Shown: piece by piece, positions 44,253 through 52,218 of the stretch
Layout: each line of letters begins with the position of its first letter
Numbering within the stretch: the stretch's first letter is position 1
Origin: an uncultured bacterium
GTDB taxonomy: Bacteria; Actinomycetota; Coriobacteriia; Coriobacteriales; Eggerthellaceae
Length of the DNA: 64,000 nt
NCBI GenBank assembly: GCA_937890835.1
Contig: CALADF010000017.1
Coordinates: 34,491-98,490 of the forward strand
Direction of reading: 5' to 3'
Program-made: the position numbers and the translations under genes
Notes under the pieces: generated by a model
The model's database searches: none
Told to the model about the DNA's origin: nothing
Seen by the model: only the letters and a program-made list of their open reading frames with translations

Positions 44253-45721
44253 TCGGCCTCGGCCAGACGCGCCATCTCGGCATCACGCGCGGCAAGCTCA
44301 TCTTTCGAGAGGCCCTTCCAGTCGCAGGGGATGCCGCGCTTTGCGTCTCGAACCTGGCCGATGAGTCCGGGGATGATGTAGGCAGCCCAGCATGCGATGG
44401 CACCCCACAGGTTCACGCCGAGGAAGTTGGCGTACGAGCCCGTGCCGACGTTCATGAACGCGAGCGTCGCAGGCGCGACGGTATCCCAAACGCCCAAGAT
44501 CATGCCGATCCAAAACGCCAGCATGAATCCGATCTTGGTGGGCTTGACCACGCCATGCATGAGGAAGACGGGGCCAAGGCCCATGATCATCGTGCCCGAG
44601 ATGGTCGTCGCCGCGATGATGTCGGCGCCCATGATCATGGGAAGGTTGCCGATGACGGCGAACAGGAGCATGAACACGATGCCGATCACGCGCACGTTCT
44701 GAGGCTCATGGCCGAGGATACCGGGAAGGTCGCGCGCCGTCAGCTTGCCGAGCGCGGTGAAGGTGGAGTCGAGGGTCGATCCCGCCGTCGAGATCATGAT
44801 GACCGCCATCGCGAAAAACGCCATGATGCCAAGCGACTGAGCCACGACCACCGGAGCGCTCGATCCTGCATAGGAGATGCCGTTGAGATAGGCGTGCACG
44901 CCGATGAGCGAGAACAGCACGATGGCGACGAAACCCAGAAGACCCGCGACGGTGAAACACTTGAGCATCTTCTTCTCCTCGCACAGGAAACCTCGGTCGG
45001 TGAGCACCGCGTCGTGGAATCCGTAGGAGAGGCACTGCAAGCCCGCGCCGATGATGAAGTCAACGCCGCCCTCGAGCGACCAGACGCCGCTCGTCGCGTA
45101 GTCGCCGATAGGGTTCATCGGCACGACCACCATGAGCACGCCGATAAGCAGCACCGCGAACAGCACCGCCTGCACGACGTCGGTGATAAGCGACCCGCGC
45201 ATGCCGCCGCGGCAGCAGTACGCCACGGTGATCACCGTGAACAGAAGAGCCGCGATGACGAAGGGCGCCGTGCCGGAATCTCCGTAATACGCGCCGACGA
45301 CGGAGGTGTTCGACCACACTTCGTTGAACAGGCGAACGAGAATGGCGGCGGAGAAGCAAAACGCCGCAGCGACCCCGTAATGCTCGGTGAGAAAGCTCAC
45401 CAGGCTCGTCGCGCCGAACTTGCGGCGCAAACGGTACAAGGCCCAGCCCGTCAGGGGTATGCACAGCCAGTACACCGCGTAGCCGATACCGCCGACGATG
45501 CCGAAGCTCGCTCCCATATTCGCCGCGTTCGTGACCGACTTGGCGAAGATCCACGCGATGAAGATGGACGCGGTGATCATCCAGGGATTTGCGTCACGCC
45601 CCTGTCGATCCTCCCCGCGAAAGAACCCGCCGACCGAAACCGTTTTAGGCGAGATGACGTACATGACGATACCGTAGACGATGAGGAAGCCCCAGAAGAG
45701 TATTCCCGTTGACAGATCCAT
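44237..45721 (-). CDS. Sodium:solute symporter (SSS family)
   Basis: 494-aa membrane protein with ~13 spans of the SSF family, coupling Na+ to solute uptake. Family-like segments include the core NAANMGASFGIVGGIGYAVY near the first helices, RGGMRGSLITDVVQAVLF and the Ser-rich TM8-like ISTAGSTLDSTFTALGK. Substrate unknown. ATG 45721 follows AAAGGAAAG. It is convergent with the membrane LuxR gene with a 16-nt overlap, so the two may interfere by antisense transcription. Confidence 0.88.
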   Translation of the reverse strand: MDLSTGILFWGFLIVYGIVMYVISPKTVSVGGFFRGEDRQGRDANPWMITASIFIAWIFAKSVTNAANMGASFGIVGGIGYAVYWLCIPLTGWALYRLRRKFGATSLVSFLTEHYGVAAAFCFSAAILVRLFNEVWSNTSVVGAYYGDSGTAPFVIAALLFTVITVAYCCRGGMRGSLITDVVQAVLFAVLLIGVLMVVVPMNPIGDYATSGVWSLEGGVDFIIGAGLQCLSYGFHDAVLTDRGFLCEEKKMLKCFTVAGLLGFVAIVLFSLIGVHAYLNGISYAGSSAPVVVAQSLGIMAFFAMAVIMISTAGSTLDSTFTALGKLTARDLPGILGHEPQNVRVIGIVFMLLFAVIGNLPMIMGADIIAATTISGTMIMGLGPVFLMHGVVKPTKIGFMLAFWIGMILGVWDTVAPATLAFMNVGTGSYANFLGVNLWGAIACWAAYIIPGLIGQVRDAKRGIPCDWKGLSKDELAARDAEMARLAEADQASR

Positions 45722-46051
45722 GCGCTTTCCTTTCAATAGCACGTTCTCATATCGCACGATCCAATCAACGCCAGCCCATGGGAGAGCCCCACTGTCACAT
45801 GGGTCGACGTGATCGATTCGCTAACGAAACCTTCGAGGGAGAGAGGGCGCCCGCGGTTTGCCGCCGGGTTGCCTCGCTTCAGGCCGCGCCGCAGTTGGCC
45901 GCCGGGCCACCCTGTTTCAGGCCACGCCTGCAGCAGGCTGAAGCGCTCATGCGCGGTGCGCCCTTGGGCGCCGAGTCCGCAACAGGCCGCACGGCGACCC
46001 CATCCCTTCGAAAAGCTTTAGTAGATTACATCTATTAATATTATATGTCTA
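45722..46051. other. Intergenic region upstream of the SSS symporter
   Basis: 330 bp with no supportable gene. It holds a two-copy direct repeat (45858-45933) and, at the right end, the AT-rich hairpin of the radical SAM gene. The symporter promoter must lie here, but I see no convincing -35/-10 pair. Confidence 0.45.
45858..45933. repeat. Two-copy imperfect tandem repeat (~38 bp units)
   Basis: Units 45858-45894 and 45895-45933 share the start TTG(G)CCGCCGGG, a central TTCAGGCC and the end CGCC(T)GCAG. It is non-coding and upstream of the SSS gene. The function is unknown. Confidence 0.55.
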
Positions 46052-46055
46052 CTAA
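46013..46055 (-). terminator. AT-rich hairpin overlapping the stop of the radical SAM fusion
   Basis: Inverted repeat TTAGTAGA/TCTACTAA (46018-46025 with 46048-46055), with an inner ACAT/ATGT pair. The stop codon lies inside the arm. On the minus strand it is followed by AGCTTTTCG. It could act as a terminator. It is conspicuously AT-rich compared with the gene. Confidence 0.45.
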
Positions 46056-48091
46056 CTTTCGACAGATTTTACGAGCGTGCCGGTGCAGCTCGACCCGAAC
46101 CCCGCCGTGCAAGCGTAGCAGTGGTTTCCGAACGTGATATCGCGAGCAAGCGACAAGCCGGGGTCTGCGGCGTAATCGGCGATATTCGACGCACCGGCAT
46201 AGCCGCGCGCGCGCAACCCGAGCGCCTGGTTGAAATCGCAATCGTAAATCGAACCGTCCCAGCCAACCGAGACCTGGTGACGACACATCATTCCGGCCCG
46301 CGCGTCCTCGTTGAAGCTGTCGATGAGCAGATCAAGGTAGGCCTCGAAAACGCCGTCATCGATGAGGCTCGCTCCGTAACGCCCGATAGGATTGTTGGCA
46401 ACAGCGAATAGATTATCGAACACGATGCCGAGTTCACCCAAACGCCGACGATACATCGCTTCGAGATCCGACTGAACCGGGGGAAGCACGGGCTGCTGCG
46501 GGTTGAACACCACATCGAGCACGTGCACGCCGTCTTTGCCGTAACCGCGTTCGTTGAGTTCGCGCATGACCTCGATCGAGGCGTCGAACGTACGTCTTCC
46601 GCGCTGGGCCTCCGCTTGGGCGGCGAACACGTTAGGCAACGAGGCAACCACCTCTATGCCCAAACGATCGTACACATCGACGAAACGACGGTAGTCGGGA
46701 TCCGTCAAAATCACGAGGTTCGAGCGAACCATGACGCACCGAGCCGCGCGCGTCGCCTCCTCGAGAAACCACACGAGGTCGGGATGCATCTCGGGAGCCC
46801 CTCCCGTGACGTCGATCGTGTCGATCCCATGATCGCGCGCCACCTTGAGCACGGCCTCGAGCGTCTCACGGCTCATCATCTCCGTGCGGTGCGGGCCCGA
46901 CTCCACATGGCAATGCTCGCACGCGAGGTTGCAGCGTGCGGTGACGTTGATCTGGAGCGTACGCGGCTCCTCCTCGGTTCTCATGAACTCTTCGCCGTCG
47001 AGCATGTCCTCGAAATAAAGCAACTTCGCCAACCCGAGCGCAACATCGCGTTCATCCGCCCGCTTTCGCGTCCCGCCCGCAGCGCGCGCCGCCTCGACCT
47101 CGGCGCGGGCCACAGGCCCTGCGGAGAATCCCCCCAGCAACGAATCGGCCAACTTGTCGGCAGGCCCGTTGACGATACGATCGCGATACGATATCGACGC
47201 CGGGCTCGTCTCATCCCAGAGTGCATCGAACCAACCGAGGAACGCATCATGATCGTAGCGAAGGGGGATCGCCTGAACGTGAAGGTCTCCGACCTGCGCT
47301 TCGAAAAGCGCGTCCTCGCGCGGCTTGGCGGCGATGCGCACCACCAACCCGAAGCGCTGTCCCGCAAAGTTCGGCAAACCCGCCGCGCCGTTGTTCACCA
47401 CAAGACCGCGCGAGAGACCCAGCGCGACAGGCGCGCAGGTGTGCGTCGTCGTGAACACGTCGAGCGAGCACCTTCGCATGAAGCAATCGACCTCATCTTG
47501 GCGCATCACGTCTTGCAGCGACTCGCGCGAGCAATCCCACCCGCCGATGAGCTTCTCGTCGCCATGCGTGATGCCGACTCGGAACCCCGCGACATCGACG
47601 ACCATCGTGGCGGGACGGCCCATCAGGGACTCCTTCAACTCCGGGTGGGCATCCACGGCGATGGAGAGCATCTTGTGAATCCTGTTCGAACGGCTGACGA
47701 CATCGTCGGGCGTGCAATCGGGGTAAGCGCAACCGCAGCCCACACCGACGTCTTCCTGACGGCGCAACTCCGCCTCGACATTGCCGACAAGCGGCCGATA
47801 CCCGCGGGCGCGCCGTTCGATCTCCGCGAAGTTCTCCGCAGTCTTGTCGAACCAATGCATATCGCCGTTGAGTACGACGAGCGCGTCGTCGGCCTCGGAG
47901 GCGACCAGGTCGTCAAGCGCATCGAAGGCGAACGGGTTGCCGTAAAGTCCGCCGACGACGTAGAGCACCGAACACCGAGAATCGGCCTCGCCCGCGAATG
48001 CCTGCGGGTCGATTCGGTAATCGATGGGGCAAGCACGCCCCGCATCCTTGAACAAACGCCGCCTTTGATGCGGCGCTGCACATGTAGCCAT
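46052..48091 (-). CDS. Fusion: degenerate metallophosphoesterase-like domain + ArsS-type radical SAM enzyme
   Basis: 679 aa. Residues ~41-255 follow the calcineurin-like phosphoesterase layout but with worn metal motifs: GGLYGN for SDxHGN, LNGDMHW kept, VGNVEAE for GNHE, THGDE kept, TTHTCAP for GHTH. Residues ~375-679 are a radical SAM protein with Cys387/391/394 in ARCNLACEHCHVESGP. It has SVGWDGSIYDCDFNQALG and the C-terminal HCYACTAGFGSSCTG, the hallmark of ArsS (arsenosugar biosynthesis, DUF3641), with cysteine where some relatives have selenocysteine. ArsS makes 5'-deoxyadenosyl-arsenic intermediates (family knowledge); no arsM or other ars gene is nearby. ATG 48091 follows GGAAGG. The gene is alone. 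Confidence 0.85.
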   Translation of the reverse strand: MATCAAPHQRRRLFKDAGRACPIDYRIDPQAFAGEADSRCSVLYVVGGLYGNPFAFDALDDLVASEADDALVVLNGDMHWFDKTAENFAEIERRARGYRPLVGNVEAELRRQEDVGVGCGCAYPDCTPDDVVSRSNRIHKMLSIAVDAHPELKESLMGRPATMVVDVAGFRVGITHGDEKLIGGWDCSRESLQDVMRQDEVDCFMRRCSLDVFTTTHTCAPVALGLSRGLVVNNGAAGLPNFAGQRFGLVVRIAAKPREDALFEAQVGDLHVQAIPLRYDHDAFLGWFDALWDETSPASISYRDRIVNGPADKLADSLLGGFSAGPVARAEVEAARAAGGTRKRADERDVALGLAKLLYFEDMLDGEEFMRTEEEPRTLQINVTARCNLACEHCHVESGPHRTEMMSRETLEAVLKVARDHGIDTIDVTGGAPEMHPDLVWFLEEATRAARCVMVRSNLVILTDPDYRRFVDVYDRLGIEVVASLPNVFAAQAEAQRGRRTFDASIEVMRELNERGYGKDGVHVLDVVFNPQQPVLPPVQSDLEAMYRRRLGELGIVFDNLFAVANNPIGRYGASLIDDGVFEAYLDLLIDSFNEDARAGMMCRHQVSVGWDGSIYDCDFNQALGLRARGYAGASNIADYAADPGLSLARDITFGNHCYACTAGFGSSCTGTLVKSVES

Positions 48092-48121
48092 CGTTCGACC
48101 TTCCGTTCGATTTTTTATGTG

Positions 48122-48150
48122 ATTATATCTACTATTAGGTTACGCCCGTG
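48122..48150 (-). promoter_or_regulatory. AT-rich promoter region of the radical SAM fusion
   Basis: Minus-strand TATAAT at 48122-48127, preceded by AATAGTAGA. No -35 at 17 nt; TTTACA lies ~21 nt upstream, a long spacer that would suit an activator-dependent promoter. The TAGTAGA motif recurs in the hairpin at the gene's 3' end. Confidence 0.4.
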
Positions 48151-48154
48151 TAAA

Positions 48155-48517
48155 TCAAGCCAATTTCGAGGCGTCAACCGCGGCGAGGTGTCCTTCGCCG
48201 CATTCGAACAAGCACAACTTGCCGTCGTGACTCTCGTAGAGCTTACGAAGACGCGCGGGGGCATCGCGGCTGACGTTCTCCACGTCGCACTCCCGTCCCA
48301 CAGCCCGAGAAGAGTCTTCGCCCGATCGGGGTCCGCGCGGTTTTGCGTCGACGGCAGCATGCACGAACTCAGAACATGCCGCCCGCTTCGAAGCGGGAGT
48401 CCCGCAGCGCACGCGCGCCCCCGCTTCACGCTCCGCCTCCTCGGGGCGAGGCGACGAAACGCCTTCGCCACGGCAAATGCGGGAAAGACGTTCGAGCGGG
48501 TTTTCGAAACCCGTCAT
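48155..48517 (-). CDS. Small hypothetical protein coupled to truA
   Basis: 120-aa protein with no family I recognise. The N-terminal MTGFENPLERLSRICRG is followed by a charged, low-complexity middle. The ordered-looking C-terminus contains RLRKLYESHDGKLCLFECG and ends AAVDASKLA. ATG 48517 overlaps the truA stop (ATGA), which supports real translation. Three of its cysteines are scattered and do not form an obvious metal site. No signal peptide or membrane segment. Confidence 0.55.
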   Translation of the reverse strand: MTGFENPLERLSRICRGEGVSSPRPEEAEREAGARVRCGTPASKRAACSEFVHAAVDAKPRGPRSGEDSSRAVGRECDVENVSRDAPARLRKLYESHDGKLCLFECGEGHLAAVDASKLA

Positions 48518-49299
48518 GGCTCGTACATCCTCGGCCCGTCGTAATCGACGCTCCACAGGGTCAAACCTGCCGCAGGGGCGTTCTCACCGGCGGCGGATCG
48601 TTCGCGCGCCTCCAGCACCGAGGCGACCCAGGACGCATCGCGCTTCCCTTTGCCCACCAAAGCGAGCGTGCCGATGATCGTGCGCACCATCGAATGCAGA
48701 AACGCATTTCCGACGATCTTGACGACGAGCAGCTCCTCGCCCATAACCGACTCACGGCGAAACGATATCTCGTCAACGTAACGGCACGTCGGTTTTCCCA
48801 CCGCAGATGCCGCCATGCAAAAGCTCTTGAAATCGTGCTCGCCGATAAGATGCCGAGCGCCGGCCTCCATCGCCGCGACGTCAAGCGGCGCGGGCACGTG
48901 CCAGACGAAGCCCCTGGTGAAGACGGGAGGCGTTTCATCGATGCAGATGCGGTAACGGTACTCGCGCGACACCGCGTCGAAACGCGCCGAAAAACCGCTC
49001 GCACGCTCTTCGACCTTGCGCACGACGATGCCATCATGCGTGAGTGCGTTGAGCGAACGGCAGAGCGATCGAGGCGTGCGGTCGCGCAGCTCCGCGGCCG
49101 CCACATCGAAGCTGACGACCTGACCGAGCGCATGGACGCCCGCGTCGGTCCGCCCCGCGCAGGTAATGTCGATATCACGGCGGAACACCGTGCGAAGCGC
49201 CGACTCAAGCTCCCCTTGAACGGTCAGCTGCCCGGGTTGACGCGCGAAGCCGCTGAAAGGAGCACCGTCGTAGGAGAGCGTGACGGAGAGGGTCTTCAT
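48514..49299 (-). CDS. truA: tRNA pseudouridine(38-40) synthase TruA
   Basis: 261-aa pseudouridine synthase modifying positions 38-40 of the tRNA anticodon arm. TLSYDGAPFSGFARQPGQ and the catalytic aspartate in CAGRTDAGVHALGQV are present, as are EYRYRIC, DFKSFCMAAS and VVKIVGNAFLHSMVRTIIG. I place the start at ATG 49299, where the family homology begins; a longer in-frame start ATG ~49376 lacks a ribosome-binding site. The following small gene overlaps its stop. Confidence 0.95.
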   Translation of the reverse strand: MKTLSVTLSYDGAPFSGFARQPGQLTVQGELESALRTVFRRDIDITCAGRTDAGVHALGQVVSFDVAAAELRDRTPRSLCRSLNALTHDGIVVRKVEERASGFSARFDAVSREYRYRICIDETPPVFTRGFVWHVPAPLDVAAMEAGARHLIGEHDFKSFCMAASAVGKPTCRYVDEISFRRESVMGEELLVVKIVGNAFLHSMVRTIIGTLALVGKGKRDASWVASVLEARERSAAGENAPAAGLTLWSVDYDGPRMYEP

Positions 49300-49720
49300 C
49301 GGCGGACGGCCTTCGTCGCACGGGGTGATTTTCCCCTCGAGCGCGAAGCGGTTGTTTTCATGATCATGTTTATTCATAGCGAATATGATAAACGATCGGG
49401 CGGAGCCCGCCCGAGGCGCCTTGAAATTCTCCTCAGGTTCACTGCGCCCCAATGTGAGACATTCGTGAATTTCACCACAAGCGAGGTGTAAGTCATTGCT
49501 TGGCCATAAGGGGGATGACACAATGCTTGAAAACCCGGGACTACGAGCCGACGCACCGCATCTCAACGGCGGTGGACGCGCGACAGGCGGACGCAAACCC
49601 GCAGGCGAGCATCCTTGGAGGAGCCGCCTGCTGATACGACGTGAATGCGAAGGCAAATGCAGCTTCGCCCTCCGCCGGCGCACAACGCGGCTCATGCGCC
49701 CGTCCGAGAGAGGAAGCGAT
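49300..49720. other. Divergent intergenic region truA / GNAT
   Basis: 421 bp without a supported gene. A GC hairpin GGGCGG-AGC-CCGCCC lies near 49398-49412, next to TATCAT on the minus strand near 49383-49388 that could be the truA -10. Otherwise I see nothing. Confidence 0.4.
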
Positions 49721-50401
49721 ATGGAGCTAGCAGGACTTGTCAAAATCGAATCCGACCAACCCGAGCTCATCGATCATGCAGCACGCGTCATCAGCGAGAG
49801 CTTCCTCGAGGAACCCTGGTACGAGGAGTGGCTCAAGGCGATCGACGGCATCGACGCGACCCGCGAGCGCAAGCTCGAGATCGTCACAGCGGCGTTCAGG
49901 GGCGAGTTCAGAACCCACGCCGCCTACCCCGCCGTCTATGCGACCGAGGATTTCGCCGCCATCGCGGGAGTGTTCCTCGCCAGTGAGCTTCGCGGCGCAA
50001 CTCACGACGAACTCGAGGAGGAGGGCTTCCTCATGTACCTCCCCGACCTCCTGACCGAGGAGGAAATGAAGCTGCTCGCCGCCGCCAACGATGCGCTCAC
50101 GCCCGTCTCCGAGTTTTCCTGGATCGACAAGCACGTCGGCGAAAACGACTACATTTACGTTTACGGCTGGGCGGTTGATTCGAGCAAGCGAGGATCGGGG
50201 GCGTTCCGCCGCATGGTGGAGCCCCTGTTCGACAAGGCAGACGAACTCGGAGTCGACATCTACCTCGAGTGCTACAGCGATCGCCTGCAAAGCCTGTATG
50301 AGCACGTCGGCTTCGAGGTCATCGAAACGGTGTCGGCTCCCGACATCCCCATCGTCGAGCGCTGCATGGTCAGGCGCGCGAAAACCTCGCGAAGCCGCTA
50401 G
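49721..50401 (+). CDS. GNAT-family N-acetyltransferase
   Basis: 226-aa acetyl-CoA-dependent acyltransferase. The acetyl-CoA loop is SSKRGSGAFRRMVEPLF, preceded by the strand YIYVYGWAVD and followed by ECYSDRLQSLYEHVGFEVI, the usual C-terminal GNAT pattern. The N-terminal half has ISESFLEEPWYEEWLKAID. The substrate is not predictable. ATG 49721 follows GAGAGGAAG; longer upstream readings are low-complexity and lack homology. Single gene on the plus strand. Confidence 0.82.
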   Translation: MELAGLVKIESDQPELIDHAARVISESFLEEPWYEEWLKAIDGIDATRERKLEIVTAAFRGEFRTHAAYPAVYATEDFAAIAGVFLASELRGATHDELEEEGFLMYLPDLLTEEEMKLLAAANDALTPVSEFSWIDKHVGENDYIYVYGWAVDSSKRGSGAFRRMVEPLFDKADELGVDIYLECYSDRLQSLYEHVGFEVIETVSAPDIPIVERCMVRRAKTSRSR

Positions 50402-50529
50402 AGGAGCGTGCGCGAAGCGGCTCCGTACACGTGCGATCCCCTCCCCCAGCCGGCTTCTCGGACGAGAAACCCTGCAGCCCGCAGACCCGCTCGATGCGCG
50501 TTGGAGGGGTTCGGCGTGCCCCCCAACGC

Positions 50530-50575
50530 TTGGACGCGGAAGCTCACGCCGGGAGGCGCGCGCTTCCGCGTCCAA
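50530..50575 (+). terminator. 14-bp inverted repeat after the GNAT gene
   Basis: Perfect arms TTGGACGCGGAAGC (50530-50543 with 50562-50575) and an 18-nt loop. It is 130 nt past the GNAT stop with no T-run. It may be a terminator or RNA-stability hairpin. Confidence 0.4.
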
Positions 50576-50628
50576 GGCCACCGCTACGCGAGAACGCAAG
50601 GCCGCAGCGGCGCCCCGACACGTGAACA

Positions 50629-50654
50629 GCCCCTCCACGCACGCGAGGAGGGGC
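50629..50654 (-). terminator. Probable terminator of the aldehyde dehydrogenase gene
   Basis: 8-bp stem GCCCCTCC (50629-50636 with 50647-50654), ~20 nt after the stop on the minus strand. No clear T-run. Confidence 0.5.
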
Positions 50655-50672
50655 CGCGTTCCAAGTTTCCTT

Positions 50673-52085
50673 TTAACGCATGAGGAGCCGCAACACCTTG
50701 AACTTCGCCTCCGTAAACGGAGGATTCCTCACCGGCACCTCGAGCCATGTTCCCTTACGCAGCATCGACTTCATATGCGAGAAGCACTTGAATCCCGCCT
50801 CGCCGTGATACGACCCCATCCCCGAGTTGCCGACGCCGCCGAAACCCATATGGTTGTTCGCCAAATGAACGACGGTGTCGTTGATGGTCGCACCGCCGAA
50901 CTCGAGCTCCCTCACGGCACGCTCCCAAACCTCCCTCGATTCGCTGAAAACGTACAAGGCCAAGGGCTTCTCGAATGAGCGAACGATATCGAAGGCATCC
51001 TCGAGCGTGCTGAACGTTATCACGGGAAGAACCGGCCCGAAGATCTCCTCGCCCATCACCGGATCGTCGAGCGACGCCCCGACGATGCACGTCGGCTCGA
51101 TCTTGAGCGATTCGGCATCGCCGCGTCCACCGAAAGCGAGCCTCGATACCGAGCCCCGTTGTTCGATGAGCCCCATCGCGCGATCGAAATGACGCTTGTT
51201 TATCATATGGGGCCACCAAGCGCACCTCAGGGCGTCGTCGCCGTAGTACTCCTTGAAGCTCCTTTCGAGTTCGACGACGAACTCGTCGAGCACTTCCTCG
51301 TGAACGAGAAGGTAGTCGGGAGCCACACAGGTCTGGCCGCTGTTGATCCCCTTCCCCCAGGCGATGCGCTGCGCAGCACGGCGAACGTGCGCGCTCGCAT
51401 CGACGATGCAAGGGCTTTTGCCTCCCAGCTCGAGCACAACCGGCGTCAGCCTCTCCGCAGCTGCGACCATAACCGTGCGACCGACCTCAGGGCTGCCCGT
51501 GAAGAACACGAGATCCCATTTCTCGTCGAGCAGCCAGTCGTTCATGCCGGCGGAACCGGGAAACGCGCAGACGTGCCCCGACGGAAACGCCTCGTCGATC
51601 AGCTCGACAAGCAGATCGCCTGTTGCTCGCGAGGTGCGCGATGGTTTGACGGCGACGCAGTTGCCGGCGGCGACGGCATCGATCAGGGGGATGAGCGCGA
51701 GCTGCAGCGGGTAGTTCCACGGGCTCAGCACAAGCACCACGCCGTAAGGCGCGGGGAGCACTTTCGAGCTGGAGGGGAAATGCACGATCGGCGTCGACAC
51801 CCGACGAGGACGAGCCCAGGTCTTCATGTGCTTGCAGCAGAAGTTGATCTCCTCGTACACCAACCCGAGCTCGGTGGCGTACGCCTCGAACGCGCTTTTT
51901 CCGAGATCCTCATGAAGCGCGGCGAGAATCCTCTCCTCGTTCCGCTTCAGCGTCGCCTTCAAGCGCATGAGCGCCTGCCGACGCGCTTCGACGGGCAGGG
52001 TCGAAGACGTGGCGAAATAACGGCGCATATGCTCCACCTGAGCCGCGACCGATGCGCGATCCTCAATACGGGTGCTTTCAATCAT
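50673..52085 (-). CDS. NAD(P)-dependent aldehyde dehydrogenase, class 3-like
   Basis: 470-aa aldehyde dehydrogenase oxidising fatty or aromatic aldehydes. VLVLSPWNYPLQLALIPLI, NCVAVKPSRTS, VFFTGSPEVGR, the catalytic glutamate in LELGGKSPCIVD and catalytic cysteine in INSGQTCVAPDYLL are intact. So are EIFGPVLPV and GVGNSGMGSYHGEAGF. Length and the NHMGFGGVGNSGMG segment fit class 3 (ALDH3/CalB-type) enzymes. ATG 52085 follows GGAGGTGAACGAGG. Single gene. Confidence 0.95.
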   Translation of the reverse strand: MIESTRIEDRASVAAQVEHMRRYFATSSTLPVEARRQALMRLKATLKRNEERILAALHEDLGKSAFEAYATELGLVYEEINFCCKHMKTWARPRRVSTPIVHFPSSSKVLPAPYGVVLVLSPWNYPLQLALIPLIDAVAAGNCVAVKPSRTSRATGDLLVELIDEAFPSGHVCAFPGSAGMNDWLLDEKWDLVFFTGSPEVGRTVMVAAAERLTPVVLELGGKSPCIVDASAHVRRAAQRIAWGKGINSGQTCVAPDYLLVHEEVLDEFVVELERSFKEYYGDDALRCAWWPHMINKRHFDRAMGLIEQRGSVSRLAFGGRGDAESLKIEPTCIVGASLDDPVMGEEIFGPVLPVITFSTLEDAFDIVRSFEKPLALYVFSESREVWERAVRELEFGGATINDTVVHLANNHMGFGGVGNSGMGSYHGEAGFKCFSHMKSMLRKGTWLEVPVRNPPFTEAKFKVLRLLMR

Positions 52086-52163
52086 CCTCGTTCACCTCCG
52101 AAGAACGCATCGGGGACACCGCCCGAGCAGGCATCCCCGAAGGATTCGCGACCTATACGAGAC

Positions 52164-52206
52164 CGCCCTGCGTGACGACCGGAAACCCCGGCCTTCACGC
52201 AGGGCG
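52164..52206 (-). terminator. Terminator hairpin after dnaE
   Basis: Perfect 11-bp stem CGCCCTGCGTG (52164-52174 with 52196-52206), 12 nt after the dnaE stop on the minus strand. No strong T-run follows. Confidence 0.55.
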
Positions 52207-52218
52207 AAACGCTCAACG

